From an uncultured Actinomycetes bacterium (lineage in GTDB: Bacteria; Actinomycetota; Actinomycetes; Nanopelagicales; Nanopelagicaceae), in assembly GCA_903921405.1 (NCBI GenBank), contig CAIXPV010000115.1:1-9800 (forward strand): a stretch of 9,800 nucleotides of DNA. Direction: 5' to 3'. The notes beneath the pieces were generated by a model. It searched no databases. It had not been told where the DNA came from and was given only the letters and a program-made list of their open reading frames with translations. How positions within the stretch are numbered: position 1 is the first letter of the stretch; each line of letters begins with the position of its first letter. A program made the position numbers and the translations under genes. This document shows, in pieces, positions 1 to 6,933 of this stretch.

Positions 1-1709
1 ACGCTAAACCATTCAATAATCGATTCAGCGATCGTTGCTCCAACGCCATCGATTTCAGCGAGTTCGCTGGCAGTAGATTGTGAAATCTTCTCGATCGATG
101 CGCAGTGTGTAGCTAGCGCCTGCGCCGCAGTCGGACCGACATGTCGAATAGATAAGGCAACAATCGTGCGCCATAACGGGGCTTGTTTAGCCTTTTCTAA
201 AGCGTTCAAAAGTTTTTCGCCATTAAGGCCAGGTTTTCCATCTTTCTTTGTGAAGAATTCACTGGCGCTGAGTTTTTCAGCGGTAAGGTCAAATAAATCC
301 GATTCATCAACGATGATTCCAGCGCTGAGCAACGCTGCAGCTGCCTCGTAACCCAAAACATCAATGTCGAGTGCAGCGCGCGAGCCAATGTAATAAATAC
401 GTTCACGAAGCTGTGCCGGGCAACTGCGCGCATTAGGACAACGAATATCCACATCGCCAATGGACATTGCACGAAGCTCTGACCCGCATTCGGGACAGTG
501 CGTTGGCATGACGAACTCTTTTTCATTGCCCGTTCGTTTTTCAATGACTGGGCCAAGTACTTCTGGAATTACATCTCCGGCTTTTCGAATTACAACAGTG
601 TCACCGATTAAAACACCTTTGCGAACAATCTCGGATGCATTATGCAACGTGGCATTAGTAACAGTTGACCCTGCAACTTTTACGGGCTCCATAAATGCAA
701 AAGGCGTTACTCGCCCAGTACGACCAATGCTGACTTTGATGTCTAGGAGCTTGGTCGTTACTTCTTCCGGTGGATATTTAAAAGCAATTGCCCATTTAGG
801 AGCGCGCGAAGTTACGCCCAAAATATCTTGCTGGGCTAGAGAATCGACTTTAATAACAATGCCATCGATCTCATGTTCAACATCATGGCGATGCTGCTGG
901 TAGTACTCAATAAAACCTTGAACTTCTTTTCGTGAAGAAAATGTTTTGAAACGCTCACTTGTTGGTAGACCAAGGTTCTTTAAAGCGGCATAGGCGTTGC
1001 TCTGAGACTCAAAGGTGATTCCTTCGTGCGCTCCAACCCCATGCACAACAACAGATAACGGACGCTGTGCAGTAACTCGTGGATCCTTTTGACGAAGTGA
1101 ACCTGCAGCAGCATTTCGTGGATTAGCAAAAAGAGCTTTGCCTGCCTCTTCTAACCCCTCATTGAGTTCGTTGAAAGCGGCCAAGGGAAAAAACACTTCG
1201 CCGCGAATCTCGATAAGTGCAGGTGGATTCTTTCCTTTCAGTACATGTGGCAGATTTCTAATTGTCTTAACATTGAGCGTTACATCTTCACCCGTAACGC
1301 CATTACCGCGAGTTAATCCACGTATCAATTGACCATCTTCATATGTCAGGTTTATTGCAAGACCATCGACTTTGAGCTCACATAGATAGACTGGTTTTTC
1401 AATCTCTTTTTCTACGCGATCAAACCAAGCTGCAAGCTCTTCCATGTCAAAGACGTTATCTAAACTCATCATCTTTTCAATATGATCGTGTTGGGTAAAT
1501 GAGGTTGCAAACCCCCCGCCGATACCAAGCGTTGGTGAATCAGCCTCCCGAAGTTCGGGGTATGTGGCCTCTAATGCGGTGAGTTCAATAAGCAATGCGT
1601 CAAAATCAAAGTCACTAATTGTGGGAGCATCTAAAACGTAATACTTGAATTGGTGTTCACGAATCTCATTAATGAGTTCGCTCATACGGTGGCGGGCTTG
1701 ATTACTCAC
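1..1709 (-). CDS. ligA: NAD-dependent DNA ligase LigA (C-terminus cut off by window edge)
   Basis: LigA seals DNA nicks in replication and repair, using NAD+ to adenylate itself. The frame is open from 1709 to the left edge, giving 569 residues of a family usually near 670-720. Domain Ia carries YYVLDAPTISDFDFDALL (residues 23-40). The adenylation site is ELKVDG with the acceptor lysine at K113, followed by TRGNGVTGEDV, NPRNAAAGSLRQ (196-207) and EIDGIVIKV (280-288). The OB-fold region follows, including GRTGRVTPFA (329-338) and IRKAGDVIPEVL (374-385). A four-cysteine zinc finger (C405, C408, C424, C430) then leads into helix-hairpin-helix repeats, with ELAEIDGVGATIAESI near the edge. The end of the HhH region and the BRCT domain lie outside the window. 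GTG at 1709 was chosen because it overlaps the mnmA TAG by one base and puts the lysine at the usual distance; an in-frame ATG at 1685 is the alternative. It is the last visible gene of the leftward operon. Confidence 0.97.
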   Translation of the reverse strand, partial: MSNQARHRMSELINEIREHQFKYYVLDAPTISDFDFDALLIELTALEATYPELREADSPTLGIGGGFATSFTQHDHIEKMMSLDNVFDMEELAAWFDRVEKEIEKPVYLCELKVDGLAINLTYEDGQLIRGLTRGNGVTGEDVTLNVKTIRNLPHVLKGKNPPALIEIRGEVFFPLAAFNELNEGLEEAGKALFANPRNAAAGSLRQKDPRVTAQRPLSVVVHGVGAHEGITFESQSNAYAALKNLGLPTSERFKTFSSRKEVQGFIEYYQQHRHDVEHEIDGIVIKVDSLAQQDILGVTSRAPKWAIAFKYPPEEVTTKLLDIKVSIGRTGRVTPFAFMEPVKVAGSTVTNATLHNASEIVRKGVLIGDTVVIRKAGDVIPEVLGPVIEKRTGNEKEFVMPTHCPECGSELRAMSIGDVDIRCPNARSCPAQLRERIYYIGSRAALDIDVLGYEAAAALLSAGIIVDESDLFDLTAEKLSASEFFTKKDGKPGLNGEKLLNALEKAKQAPLWRTIVALSIRHVGPTAAQALATHCASIEKISQSTASELAEIDGVGATIAESIIEWFS

Positions 1710-2782
1710 TAAGCCGTCTCACAAATTGTGGCAGAACCAACTACTCGATCACCATCGTAAATAACCATTGCTTGACCTGTTGCAAGACCCAATAACGCAG
1801 CATCCAGCGTTGCAACAAGGTGGCCATTTTCTAAGTAATACGTGCACTCTAAAGCCGCGCCATGGGCGCGAATCTGGACAAAGCCACGTGTAGGTGCACT
1901 TGTGACTTCTGGACCACACCACACAGGACGTTCGCCGCGCATGGACGTGATTGCTAACTCTTCACGCGCACCCACAACCACGGTATTTGTTATGGGTTCA
2001 ATCTTTAATACAAAGCGTGGTGAACCATCGGCCGTGGGAACTGTAAGTCCCAAACCTTTGCGTTGGCCGATTGTGTATGTATATGCACCTTTGTGTTCAC
2101 CAATCTTGGTGCCACTTTGGTCAACAATGGGACCAACATCGCTACCTAAACGATCGCGTAACCATCCGGCGTTATCTCCTGATGGAACAAAGCAGATGTC
2201 ATGACTATCGGGCTTTTGCGCAACGGCTAATCCACGTCTTTCGGCTTCGGCACGGATATCAACTTTGGTCGTATCCCCCAGCGGAAAGATTGCACCATCA
2301 ATCTGCTCGCGCGTTAAGACTGATAAAACATAGGACTGATCTTTTGAATGATCAACGGCGCGGTGCAGAGTCTTTCCATCTGGACCAATCTCTGTGCGCG
2401 CATAATGACCAGTAACAACACCATCAAAACCCATTGCACGTGCACGATCTAAGACTGCAGCAAATTTAATCTTCTCGTTGCATCGCAAACATGGATTAGG
2501 AGTTCGCCCAGCGGCATACTCTGCAAGAAAATCCTCAACGACTCCATCATGGAACTCTTCGGCCATATCCCAGATATAGAAAGGGATTCCGATGACATCT
2601 GCGGCACGACGTGCATCATGTGAATCTTCAATTGTGCAACACCCGCGTGCACCAGAACGATATTTTTGTGGGTTAGCAGCCAAAGCCAAGTGCACACCTA
2701 TTACTTCATGACCGGCCTCCACTGCACGTGCAGCGGCAACTGCCGAATCAACTCCACCACTCATGGCTGCAATAACTTTCAT
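1709..2782 (-). CDS. mnmA: tRNA-specific 2-thiouridylase MnmA
   Basis: MnmA thiolates C2 of the wobble uridine (U34) in tRNAs for Lys, Glu and Gln, using ATP and a sulfur donor. The 357-residue length is normal. The N-terminal PP-loop reads AMSGGVDSAVAA, with SGGVDS at residues 8-13. The two catalytic cysteines are seen in NPCLRC (C98) and DSHDICF (C197), the pair that activates the uridine and carries the persulfide. GCCTIEDSHDARRAADVIGIPFY (47-69) is typical of actinobacterial members, and YTIGQRKGLG is the conserved tRNA-contact stretch. The C-terminal beta-barrel domain is present. The start codon overlaps the stop of the cysteine desulfurase as ATGA, and its stop overlaps the ligA GTG by one base, so translation is probably coupled. 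The upstream gene is the obvious sulfur source. Confidence 0.97.
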   Translation of the reverse strand: MKVIAAMSGGVDSAVAAARAVEAGHEVIGVHLALAANPQKYRSGARGCCTIEDSHDARRAADVIGIPFYIWDMAEEFHDGVVEDFLAEYAAGRTPNPCLRCNEKIKFAAVLDRARAMGFDGVVTGHYARTEIGPDGKTLHRAVDHSKDQSYVLSVLTREQIDGAIFPLGDTTKVDIRAEAERRGLAVAQKPDSHDICFVPSGDNAGWLRDRLGSDVGPIVDQSGTKIGEHKGAYTYTIGQRKGLGLTVPTADGSPRFVLKIEPITNTVVVGAREELAITSMRGERPVWCGPEVTSAPTRGFVQIRAHGAALECTYYLENGHLVATLDAALLGLATGQAMVIYDGDRVVGSATICETA

Positions 2783-3924
2783 ACGCTGTTGGCCGCCCTT
2801 CCTCGTGCAATTACATCGGGCAGCACTGACAGCACAAAATCACACTCTTTGTGCGTACTTGTGGCGCCAAATGAGAAGCGCAGCGATGACTGCGCAGTAA
2901 TCTCAGTGTGTCCCATCGCCAATAAAACATGACTGGCCTCGTGGACTCCTGCACTGCAGGCCGATCCAGTTGAACATGACACCCCGGCGCTATCCATCAG
3001 TAATAACAAGGTGTCACTTTGTGTGCGTGGAAAAGTTATATTCACAATGCCAGGTAATCGCTTCGCATGTAATCCATTAACCACTGCATCTGGAATTGCG
3101 CTCAATACTCCATCAATAAAATGATCGCGCAGCTGTGTTATTTCCTCGGCTTGATAGTGTGAACTCTGTGCTGCGGCAGCAAAAGCGATAATGCTTGGCG
3201 CATTCAGTGTGCCACTTCGAATCTCTCGCTCTTGTCCCCCGCCATGCACAAGCGATGGAATCTCTACGGTGCGCCGCAAAATTAGCGCACCAATACCAAG
3301 TGGGCCACCAATCTTGTGCGCGCTTAACGACATTGCAGTTACACCTAAAGCTGAAAAAGACAGTGGGGTTTTCTTAAAACTTTGCACTGCATCGGTATGA
3401 ACTGGAATCTGCCCAGCCACGGCCACTACTTCTGCAATTGGTTGAATTACGCCAGTCTCATTATTTGAATGCATGACTGAAATAACTGCTATTTCACTTC
3501 CGCGTGTGCTCACTAAGTCTTTTAAGAAATCTAAATCAATAACTCCATCTATAGTGACTGGAAGCTCAATAACCTCAGCAGACTCATGTGCATGTAACCA
3601 ATGTGCAGGATCTAAAATCGCGTGATGCTCAATAGCACTAACGACAACGACGTTCTTGCCTTGAGCGCGTCCTGCCCAATAGAAACCCTTCAGGGCGATG
3701 TTATTTGCCTCAGTGCCAGATGCTGTAAAAATAATCTCCGATGCAAGACATCCGACTTCTTGAGCCAAAATTTCGCGAGCATCTTCTAAAGCTTTACGAG
3801 TTGCACGACCATGCGAATGCAGAGACGACGGATTTCCAAGTTCGCCCATGTGTTGCAGCATCGCCACTGTGGCCGCATCGACCATTGGCGTAGTTGCCGC
3901 ATGGTCTAGATAGATCGATGACAT
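2779..3924 (-). CDS. Class V cysteine desulfurase (NifS/IscS type, probable sulfur donor for MnmA)
   Basis: This PLP enzyme converts L-cysteine to alanine and leaves a persulfide on its active cysteine. It has 381 residues from the chosen start. The N-terminus is MSSIYLDHAATTP, as usual for the family. Seen motifs are SGTEANN (69-75), EHHAILD with the ring-stacking histidine near H100/H101, NNETG (154-158), HTDAVQ with D178 contacting PLP, SAHKIGGPLGIGAL with Schiff-base lysine K204, and GGGQEREIRSGT. The mobile loop is SCSTGSACSAG, with C323 the likely catalytic cysteine. The frame is open up to 3996, but a start there would overlap etfA by about 60 bases and add a non-conserved extension, so ATG 3924, ten bases after the etfA stop, is preferred. 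No strong Shine-Dalgarno is visible. No IscU or Suf scaffold gene is adjacent; overlap with mnmA suggests a role in tRNA thiolation, which is inference. A general IscS-like role is possible. Confidence 0.94.
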   Translation of the reverse strand: MSSIYLDHAATTPMVDAATVAMLQHMGELGNPSSLHSHGRATRKALEDAREILAQEVGCLASEIIFTASGTEANNIALKGFYWAGRAQGKNVVVVSAIEHHAILDPAHWLHAHESAEVIELPVTIDGVIDLDFLKDLVSTRGSEIAVISVMHSNNETGVIQPIAEVVAVAGQIPVHTDAVQSFKKTPLSFSALGVTAMSLSAHKIGGPLGIGALILRRTVEIPSLVHGGGQEREIRSGTLNAPSIIAFAAAAQSSHYQAEEITQLRDHFIDGVLSAIPDAVVNGLHAKRLPGIVNITFPRTQSDTLLLLMDSAGVSCSTGSACSAGVHEASHVLLAMGHTEITAQSSLRFSFGATSTHKECDFVLSVLPDVIARGRAANSV

Positions 3925-3934
3925 GGGGTCAATC

Positions 3935-4888
3935 TTAGGACTTACGTGCGTTAATGCCCTCCGTGGCAGCTGGCAGCACCGTAAATAGATCACCAATCAC
4001 GCCAAAATCGGCGAGCTCAAAGATTGGTGCCTCTGGATCTTTGTTTATAACAATGATCGCTTTGCTTGTCTGCATTCCAGCACGGTGCTGAATCGCACCA
4101 GAGATTCCACATGCAACATAGAGCTGAGGGCTCACCGTTTTGCCGGTTTGACCTACTTGATGAGAATGTGGATACCAACCCGCATCCGTTGCCGCACGCG
4201 ATGCACCAACTGCTGCGCCTAATGAATCGGCAAAGGCTTCCACCGCAGAAAAATCACCATTAGTACCACGTCCACCCGATACAACAATGTTGGCCTCAGT
4301 TAGCTCTGGTCGACCACCTTGAACGGGAGGTTGCGAGCTTGTCACTGTGGCTTTCTTGGCAGAATCAGAGATCGTGAGTGAGATATTTTCAATTGGGGCT
4401 GCACACGCCGTAATGTCGGCAGTAATGCAGTTTGGTCGAAGCGTAATTATTGTCGTTCCGTTACTTACCTTTGAATGCACTGTAGTTGAGCCGCCAAAAA
4501 TAACTTGAGTTGCAGTTGCATCGGCCCCAACATCCACGGCATCTGTAATGATGCCAGAGTCGGTTTTAACTGCTACATAGCCAGCTAGCTCTTTACCAAA
4601 GGCGTGTGATGCAACAAGTAGTGCCACCGGAGTATTCGATGCAACGAGTTGGGCAATAGCATCGGCGCTTGCACTAACACCATGGCTTTGAAAATCCTCA
4701 TTTTCAACGACAATAATCTTTGCAATTGGGCCAACGTTTAAGGATGCTGCCAGTGCTGCGCCTTGTCCAATAGGTGCTAAAACAACTGCCGTTACCTCAC
4801 CGATACGTGCGGCGGCGGTTGCAAGTTCAGTGGTTGTCTTAGTAGCTTTTCCATTGACAAAATCTGCGACTATATACACGGCGCTCAT
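3935..4888 (-). CDS. etfA: Electron transfer flavoprotein alpha subunit EtfA (FixB)
   Basis: EtfA binds FAD and, with EtfB, passes electrons from acyl-CoA and similar dehydrogenases to the respiratory chain. It is cytoplasmic and soluble, and 317 residues is a normal length. The N-terminal half is the variable alpha/beta domain. The C-terminal FAD domain is well conserved: VVSGGRGTNG (202-211), GASRAATDAGW (228-238), QVGQTGKTVSPQLYVACGISGAIQHRAGM (244-272, covering the family signature), INKDPEAPIF (281-290) and DFGVIGDLF (294-302). The start overlaps the etfB stop as ATGA, with a good Shine-Dalgarno five bases upstream. No partner dehydrogenase or ETF:quinone oxidoreductase lies in the window, so the electron donor cannot be named. 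Confidence 0.96.
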   Translation of the reverse strand: MSAVYIVADFVNGKATKTTTELATAAARIGEVTAVVLAPIGQGAALAASLNVGPIAKIIVVENEDFQSHGVSASADAIAQLVASNTPVALLVASHAFGKELAGYVAVKTDSGIITDAVDVGADATATQVIFGGSTTVHSKVSNGTTIITLRPNCITADITACAAPIENISLTISDSAKKATVTSSQPPVQGGRPELTEANIVVSGGRGTNGDFSAVEAFADSLGAAVGASRAATDAGWYPHSHQVGQTGKTVSPQLYVACGISGAIQHRAGMQTSKAIIVINKDPEAPIFELADFGVIGDLFTVLPAATEGINARKS

Positions 4889-5670
4889 ATCAACTTCCTT
4901 TCTACAAGGAAATCAACTAACTGTGTTGCCCCGGTTCCATCGTCGCTAACTTTTATTCCAGCAGCGCGCGGTGGGCGAAGTTGACTATCAATTACTTGTG
5001 ACCAAGCGTTCTGCGCGCTGACTCCGATTGCAGCCAAGTCGCGAGTTTCAATGCTCTTCTTCTTTGCTGCCATGATTCCTTTAAAGGATGGGTAACGCGG
5101 CTCATTAATTTTTTCAATAACGCTAACAACTACTGGAAAACTAGCCTGCATTGAATCAACACCGGCTTCAGTAAAGCGACTAATCGAAAGTGTCGAAGCA
5201 TCTGGATCGACAACAACGCTGCCAGCAAAAGTGAGCTGTGCCCAACTCAGTCGAGCTGCAATCATGGCTGGAACAACGCTCATACGGGCATCGGTTGATT
5301 CAGTTCCACAGATGACTACATCAAAGCCCTCAGTAATTATCACTTGTGCCAAAACCTTTGATGTGAGTAGCGCATCAGCGCCGGCGAGCGCGGGATCGGT
5401 AATCAAAATCGCACCATTGGCACCCATCGATAAGGCTTTACGCACGGCATCGGTGGCACGCGCTGGTCCCATTGAAATCACAGTGACGCTATGAGGACCG
5501 CCTTCTTCATTGCCGCCATGGGCCTCTGCAATTCGAAGCGCCTCTTCAACGGCGTATTCATCCAGATCATTTAAGACTGCATCAACGCTGTCGCGATCGA
5601 GTGCGCCGTTGACCATTTTCTTCTCAGCCCATGAATCTGGGACCTGCTTGACGCAGACTGCGATTTTCAT
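4885..5670 (-). CDS. etfB: Electron transfer flavoprotein beta subunit EtfB (FixA)
   Basis: EtfB is the partner of EtfA; it helps enclose FAD and normally binds a structural AMP. The 261-residue protein starts MKIAVCVKQVPDSW, the standard family opening. LNDLDEYAVEEALRI (33-47), SMGPARATDAVRKALSMGA (66-84) and CGTESTDARMSVVPAMIAARL (121-141) align with the nucleotide-loop region. INEPRYPSFKGIMAAKKK (188-205) is the recognition loop and family signature region that docks on dehydrogenases. The loop reads DARMSV, where I recall related proteins having DGxMGV or DGxTGQ, so two glycines may be replaced. It is the first gene of the leftward operon. A -10-like TAACAT ends seven bases before the ATG and there is no Shine-Dalgarno, suggesting a leaderless transcript. 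Confidence 0.96.
   Translation of the reverse strand: MKIAVCVKQVPDSWAEKKMVNGALDRDSVDAVLNDLDEYAVEEALRIAEAHGGNEEGGPHSVTVISMGPARATDAVRKALSMGANGAILITDPALAGADALLTSKVLAQVIITEGFDVVICGTESTDARMSVVPAMIAARLSWAQLTFAGSVVVDPDASTLSISRFTEAGVDSMQASFPVVVSVIEKINEPRYPSFKGIMAAKKKSIETRDLAAIGVSAQNAWSQVIDSQLRPPRAAGIKVSDDGTGATQLVDFLVERKLI
4894..4900 (-). promoter_or_regulatory. Shine-Dalgarno of etfA
   Basis: On the minus strand AAGGAAG sits five bases before the etfA ATG and lies inside the last codons of etfB. It supports re-initiation at the ATGA overlap and fixes the etfA start. It is the clearest ribosome binding site in the leftward operon. Confidence 0.75.
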
Positions 5671-5677
5671 AGCGGTT

Positions 5678-5683
5678 ATGTTA
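5678..5683 (-). promoter_or_regulatory. Probable -10 box of the etfB operon promoter
   Basis: The minus strand reads TAACAT, which fits the TAnnnT pattern, then seven bases, then the etfB ATG. With the usual distance from -10 to transcription start, the start would be at or next to the A of ATG, giving a leaderless mRNA. Such mRNAs are common in Actinobacteria. There is no Shine-Dalgarno in the seven bases before the ATG, which agrees. A -35 box is not clear; the region 17 bases further up reads TGGAGA. Confidence 0.5.
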
Positions 5684-5695
5684 CTTGCCAGTAAC
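5680..5695. promoter_or_regulatory. Inverted repeat GTTACT-TGCC-AGTAAC, possible operator
   Basis: The two six-base arms are perfect reverse complements separated by four bases, giving a 16-base dyad. It overlaps the proposed etfB -10 box, so a dimeric repressor bound here could block etfB operon transcription. TetR- and MarR-type regulators of fatty acid oxidation genes often use dyads of this size. No regulator gene is present in the window, and the protein that would bind is unknown. Confidence 0.45.
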
Positions 5696-5716
5696 CAGAA
5701 TCTCCACCTCCAGACC

Positions 5717-5793
5717 TATATTTCACGTCAGATTTGCCAACACGTAACCTCAACTTCAACTTGAGTGTTTACGCATCGCTGACTATTGGCCCC
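5717..5793 (+). promoter_or_regulatory. Promoter region of the rightward glycosyltransferase operon (position uncertain)
   Basis: Two candidates are visible. TATATT at 5717-5722 matches the -10 consensus at five of six bases, but has no clear -35 and would give a leader of about 64 bases. GACTAT at 5781-5786 is a weaker match but lies seven bases before the ATG at 5794, the same geometry as the etfB promoter. No Shine-Dalgarno precedes 5794, which favours the second, leaderless option. A tandem CAACTT pair (5751-5762), flanked by CTCAA and TTGAG, lies between the two. Confidence 0.3.
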
Positions 5794-6933
5794 ATGGTGC
5801 TACGAATCGCTCTGGTTACTGAGTCTTTCTTACCTCAAATAAACGGTGTGACCAACTCAGTTCTTCGAATCCTGGAGGGCTTTGCGCGCGATGGCCATCA
5901 GGGCCTGGTGATCGCTCCAGAAAGTGCCGATGGCCCAAATGAGTACGCCGGCTTTCGCATCAAGCGAGTCCCCAGTTTAGAGATGAAAGGGTTAATCCCC
6001 GTTGGTTTTCCTCAGCGTGCTTTAGAGCCGCTCATCGATGGCTTTGCACCAGATGTTATTCACTTAGCATCACCGATTTTTCTAGGAAGCTACGTTACGA
6101 AAATTGCCGCTCGTTTAGAAATTCCAACGCTATCGGTCTACCAAACAGATATCGCCGGCTTTGCTCGACATTACGGCATGAGCGTTGCACATAGCGGATT
6201 AAAAAAATGGGTTGCAAAGATTCACTCACAAACAAATCGCACTCTGGCTCCCTCGAAATGGTCATGTTCAGATCTTGAAAAATCAGGTGTGCCTAATGTG
6301 CATCTATGGCAACGTGGCGTTGATAGCATTAAATTTTCTCCCGCCAAGCGCGATGACGTTGTGCGCAAACAATTGTTAGGCACAAGAAGTGATCGCAAAC
6401 TTATTGGTTATGTAGGTCGCCTTGCTAATGAAAAACGAATTGATGACTTAGCCGTACTTGATCAACGCGATGACATTCAACTAGTAATCATCGGAGATGG
6501 TCCAGCCAGAGCCAAGCTAGAGCGCACACTTACCAATGCTAAGTTTGTTGGCTATCAAAGCGGTGAAGACCTTGCCAGATATTACGCATCCTTAGATATT
6601 TTTGTGCATACTGGTAAGCATGAAACTTTCTGTCAATCGATTCAAGAAGCCTTAGCTTCAGGGGTTCCAGTTGTGGCACCTAACTTTGGTGGGCCTACCG
6701 ACTTAGTCAAACATGGGTGGACCGGATATTTAATCGATACATCCGATAGTAGAGCTTTGAGTACGAGCGTGAGCAATATCCTCAACAATCCTGAGCTTGC
6801 ATTAATGCACATCAGGGCGCGTGAATCAGTTATTGAGCGCACATGGCCTCTAGTGCATAAACAACTTATCAATCACTACCACGACATATTGGCCGAATCG
6901 TCGATTCAAACAGAGAGCGAGAAGGTTGCATGA
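5794..6933 (+). CDS. GT4 glycosyltransferase, MgtA/PimC-like (probable GDP-mannose-dependent alpha-mannosyltransferase)
   Basis: This is a GT-B fold, family 4 retaining glycosyltransferase of 379 residues. The N-terminus LRIALVTESFLPQINGVTNSVLRILE (3-28) is characteristic of the actinobacterial MgtA/PimC group, which adds mannose to glycolipid acceptors at the cytoplasmic face of the membrane. DVIHLASPIFLG (87-98) and SVYQTDIAGFARHYG (114-128) also fit. The donor site shows YVGRLANEKR (206-215) and the E-x7-E motif ETFCQSIQE (E277, E285), followed by LASGVPVVAPNFGGPTDLV. There is no signal peptide and no membrane helix. ATG 5794 was chosen because the family begins here; the frame is open further upstream, with TTG codons at 5734 and 5761, but the added residues look unconserved. 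It is the first gene of the rightward operon and overlaps the next gene as ATGA. Sugar donor and acceptor are inferred from family resemblance only. Confidence 0.88.
   Translation: MVLRIALVTESFLPQINGVTNSVLRILEGFARDGHQGLVIAPESADGPNEYAGFRIKRVPSLEMKGLIPVGFPQRALEPLIDGFAPDVIHLASPIFLGSYVTKIAARLEIPTLSVYQTDIAGFARHYGMSVAHSGLKKWVAKIHSQTNRTLAPSKWSCSDLEKSGVPNVHLWQRGVDSIKFSPAKRDDVVRKQLLGTRSDRKLIGYVGRLANEKRIDDLAVLDQRDDIQLVIIGDGPARAKLERTLTNAKFVGYQSGEDLARYYASLDIFVHTGKHETFCQSIQEALASGVPVVAPNFGGPTDLVKHGWTGYLIDTSDSRALSTSVSNILNNPELALMHIRARESVIERTWPLVHKQLINHYHDILAESSIQTESEKVA
6919..6925 (+). promoter_or_regulatory. Shine-Dalgarno of the second glycosyltransferase
   Basis: GAGAAGG lies four bases before the ATG at 6930 and inside the end of the upstream gene. 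It supports the ATGA-overlap start and coupled translation of the two glycosyltransferases. Confidence 0.6.

Noticed and set aside
206..903. Open frames on both strands within the ligA region, including one rich in cysteine
   Set aside because: The ligA frame is unbroken here and shows the zinc finger and OB-fold motifs; the others are frame shadows, and the cysteine-rich one reads through the zinc-finger codons out of frame.
1683..1685. ATG at 1685 as the ligA start
   Set aside because: Possible, but GTG at 1709 overlaps the mnmA stop, keeps the N-terminal helix common in LigA, and puts the active lysine at residue 113.
2071..2932. Open frames on the plus strand across mnmA and the end of the desulfurase gene
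   Set aside because: They are antisense to strongly conserved genes and show no recognisable domains or start signals.
3925..3996. N-terminal extension of the cysteine desulfurase from an upstream start at 3996
   Set aside because: It would overlap the conserved end of etfA by about 60 bases and adds 24 unconserved residues; the family begins at MSSIYLDHAATTP (3924).
5734..5793. N-terminal extension of the first glycosyltransferase from TTG at 5734
   Set aside because: The MgtA-like family starts at the beta strand LRIALVTESFLP right after ATG 5794; the upstream 20 residues look like translated control region.
6642..6872. Minus-strand open frame inside the first glycosyltransferase
   Set aside because: Antisense shadow of the conserved donor-binding half; no motif of its own.
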